DNA of 6,596 nt from Maribacter sp. (GTDB lineage: Bacteria; Bacteroidota; Bacteroidia; Flavobacteriales; Flavobacteriaceae). The stretch lies in NCBI GenBank assembly GCA_013001935.1, contig JABDKZ010000456.1, forward strand, positions 1 to 6,596, in the 5' to 3' direction. Within the stretch, counting starts at the first letter, position 1. Every line of letters starts with the position of its first letter. The position numbers and the translations under genes are program-made. Below, piece by piece: positions 5,984 to 6,596 of the stretch. A model generated the notes under the pieces. The model saw only the letters and a list, made by a program, of their open reading frames with translations, did no database searches and was not told where the DNA came from.

Positions 5984-6596
5984 ATGAAGAAAATTGGAAG
6001 CTCCTTGCTAATTGCAATTTTTGCAGGTGCCATAACCTTAGGGGCCTATAAACTGTTTCTGGAAAAGACAAACTATGCTATTGTCACCGATGACAATGCC
6101 ACTTCAATCATAGAGACCAGTTTGTCTACCGCATCGGCAAAAGGATCTGGAATCAATGAGGTCGACTTTACCTCTGCTGCCGAAACAACGGTAAATGCAG
6201 TTGTGCACGTTAAGAATGTTACTATTAGTAGAGGACCTACTAGTCTGATGGAATTCTTTTATGGATATGAAGGAACCCAAAAAGCACAGATTGGCACAGG
6301 GTCGGGGGTTATTATTTCGTCAGATGGGCATATTGTAACCAATAACCACGTCATCAAAGGAGCTACCCAGTTACAAGTAACTTTGAATAACAATAAAACC
6401 TACGAGGCTGAATTAATCGGTACCGACCCTAATTCTGATATTGCCCTTTTAAAGATTGATGCAAAAAAACAATTACCCTATTTGGCTTTTGGCGATTCGG
6501 ACAATCTCAGGGTTGGTGAGTGGGTTTTGGCGGTTGGCAACCCTTTCAACCTAACCTCAACAGTAACAGCGGGAATAGTAAGTGCCAAAGCAAGGG
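5984..6596 (+). CDS. degP: Do/HtrA-family periplasmic serine protease (3' end outside window)
   Basis: The first 204 codons are present and the gene runs off the right edge. The product begins with an N-terminal hydrophobic segment (about 4-25) after two lysines, read as a signal peptide or anchor, then a spacer rich in Thr, Ser and Ala, then the trypsin-like domain from about residue 60. Family marks are [12 protein letters not shown] (104-115), TNNHVI with catalytic H122 (119-124), SDIALLKI with catalytic D152 (151-158), [20 protein letters not shown] (169-188) and TVTAGIVSA. The catalytic serine (GNSGG) and any PDZ domains lie beyond the window, so DegP, DegQ and DegS types cannot be told apart. 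It would degrade or refold damaged proteins in the periplasm. The start at 5984 has no Shine-Dalgarno sequence. The gene diverges from dapF, with an inverted repeat and a 9-codon ORF in the leader. Confidence 0.92.
   Translation, partial: MKKIGSSLLIAIFAGAITLGAYKLFLEKTNYAIVTDDNATSIIETSLSTASAKGSGINEVDFTSAAETTVNAVVHVKNVTISRGPTSLMEFFYGYEGTQKAQIGTGSGVIISSDGHIVTNNHVIKGATQLQVTLNNNKTYEAELIGTDPNSDIALLKIDAKKQLPYLAFGDSDNLRVGEWVLAVGNPFNLTSTVTAGIVSAKAR

Overview
The window looks like core chromosome of a Bacteroidota bacterium, most probably family Flavobacteriaceae. Reasons: the coding is AT-rich; most starts lack a Shine-Dalgarno sequence; two intergenic sites match the -7 element TAnnTTTG used by the Bacteroidota sigma factor; and the DnaA, DapF and MltG sequences are of the kind I know from marine flavobacteria. 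This assignment is from memory of these families, not from a search. I cannot name the genus.

Layout. Positions 53-2672 (plus strand) hold a tight gene row: dnaA (replication initiator), a low-molecular-weight protein tyrosine phosphatase, and a short RsmI-like SAM-dependent methyltransferase. The gaps are only 7 and 9 bases, so they are probably co-transcribed. A converging minus-strand gene (2728-3357) encodes a small exported lysozyme/SLT-like protein. It has its own likely promoter and a hairpin terminator that lies against the stop of the methyltransferase. Positions 3506-5843 (minus strand) hold an operon read dapF, a GNAT acetyltransferase, then mltG, with gene overlaps of 7 bases and 1 base. 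From 5984 to the right edge runs a divergent, incomplete plus-strand gene for an exported Do/HtrA-family serine protease.

Functional theme. The left part is replication initiation plus two regulatory or modifying enzymes. The right part concerns the cell envelope: DapF makes the meso-diaminopimelate used in peptidoglycan cross-links and lysine, MltG cuts nascent glycan strands, the SLT-like protein probably cleaves peptidoglycan, and the HtrA protease handles misfolded envelope proteins.

I see no mobile element, CRISPR array, tRNA, rRNA or obvious horizontally acquired segment. No stretch over 300 bases lacks a gene. I did not find a new multi-gene system. The points worth a second look are small: the dapF start, compact regulatory palindromes in the dapF-htrA and lysozyme-gene promoters, a strand-biased terminator, a possible 9-codon leader ORF, and the unassigned substrate of the RsmI-like enzyme next to dnaA.
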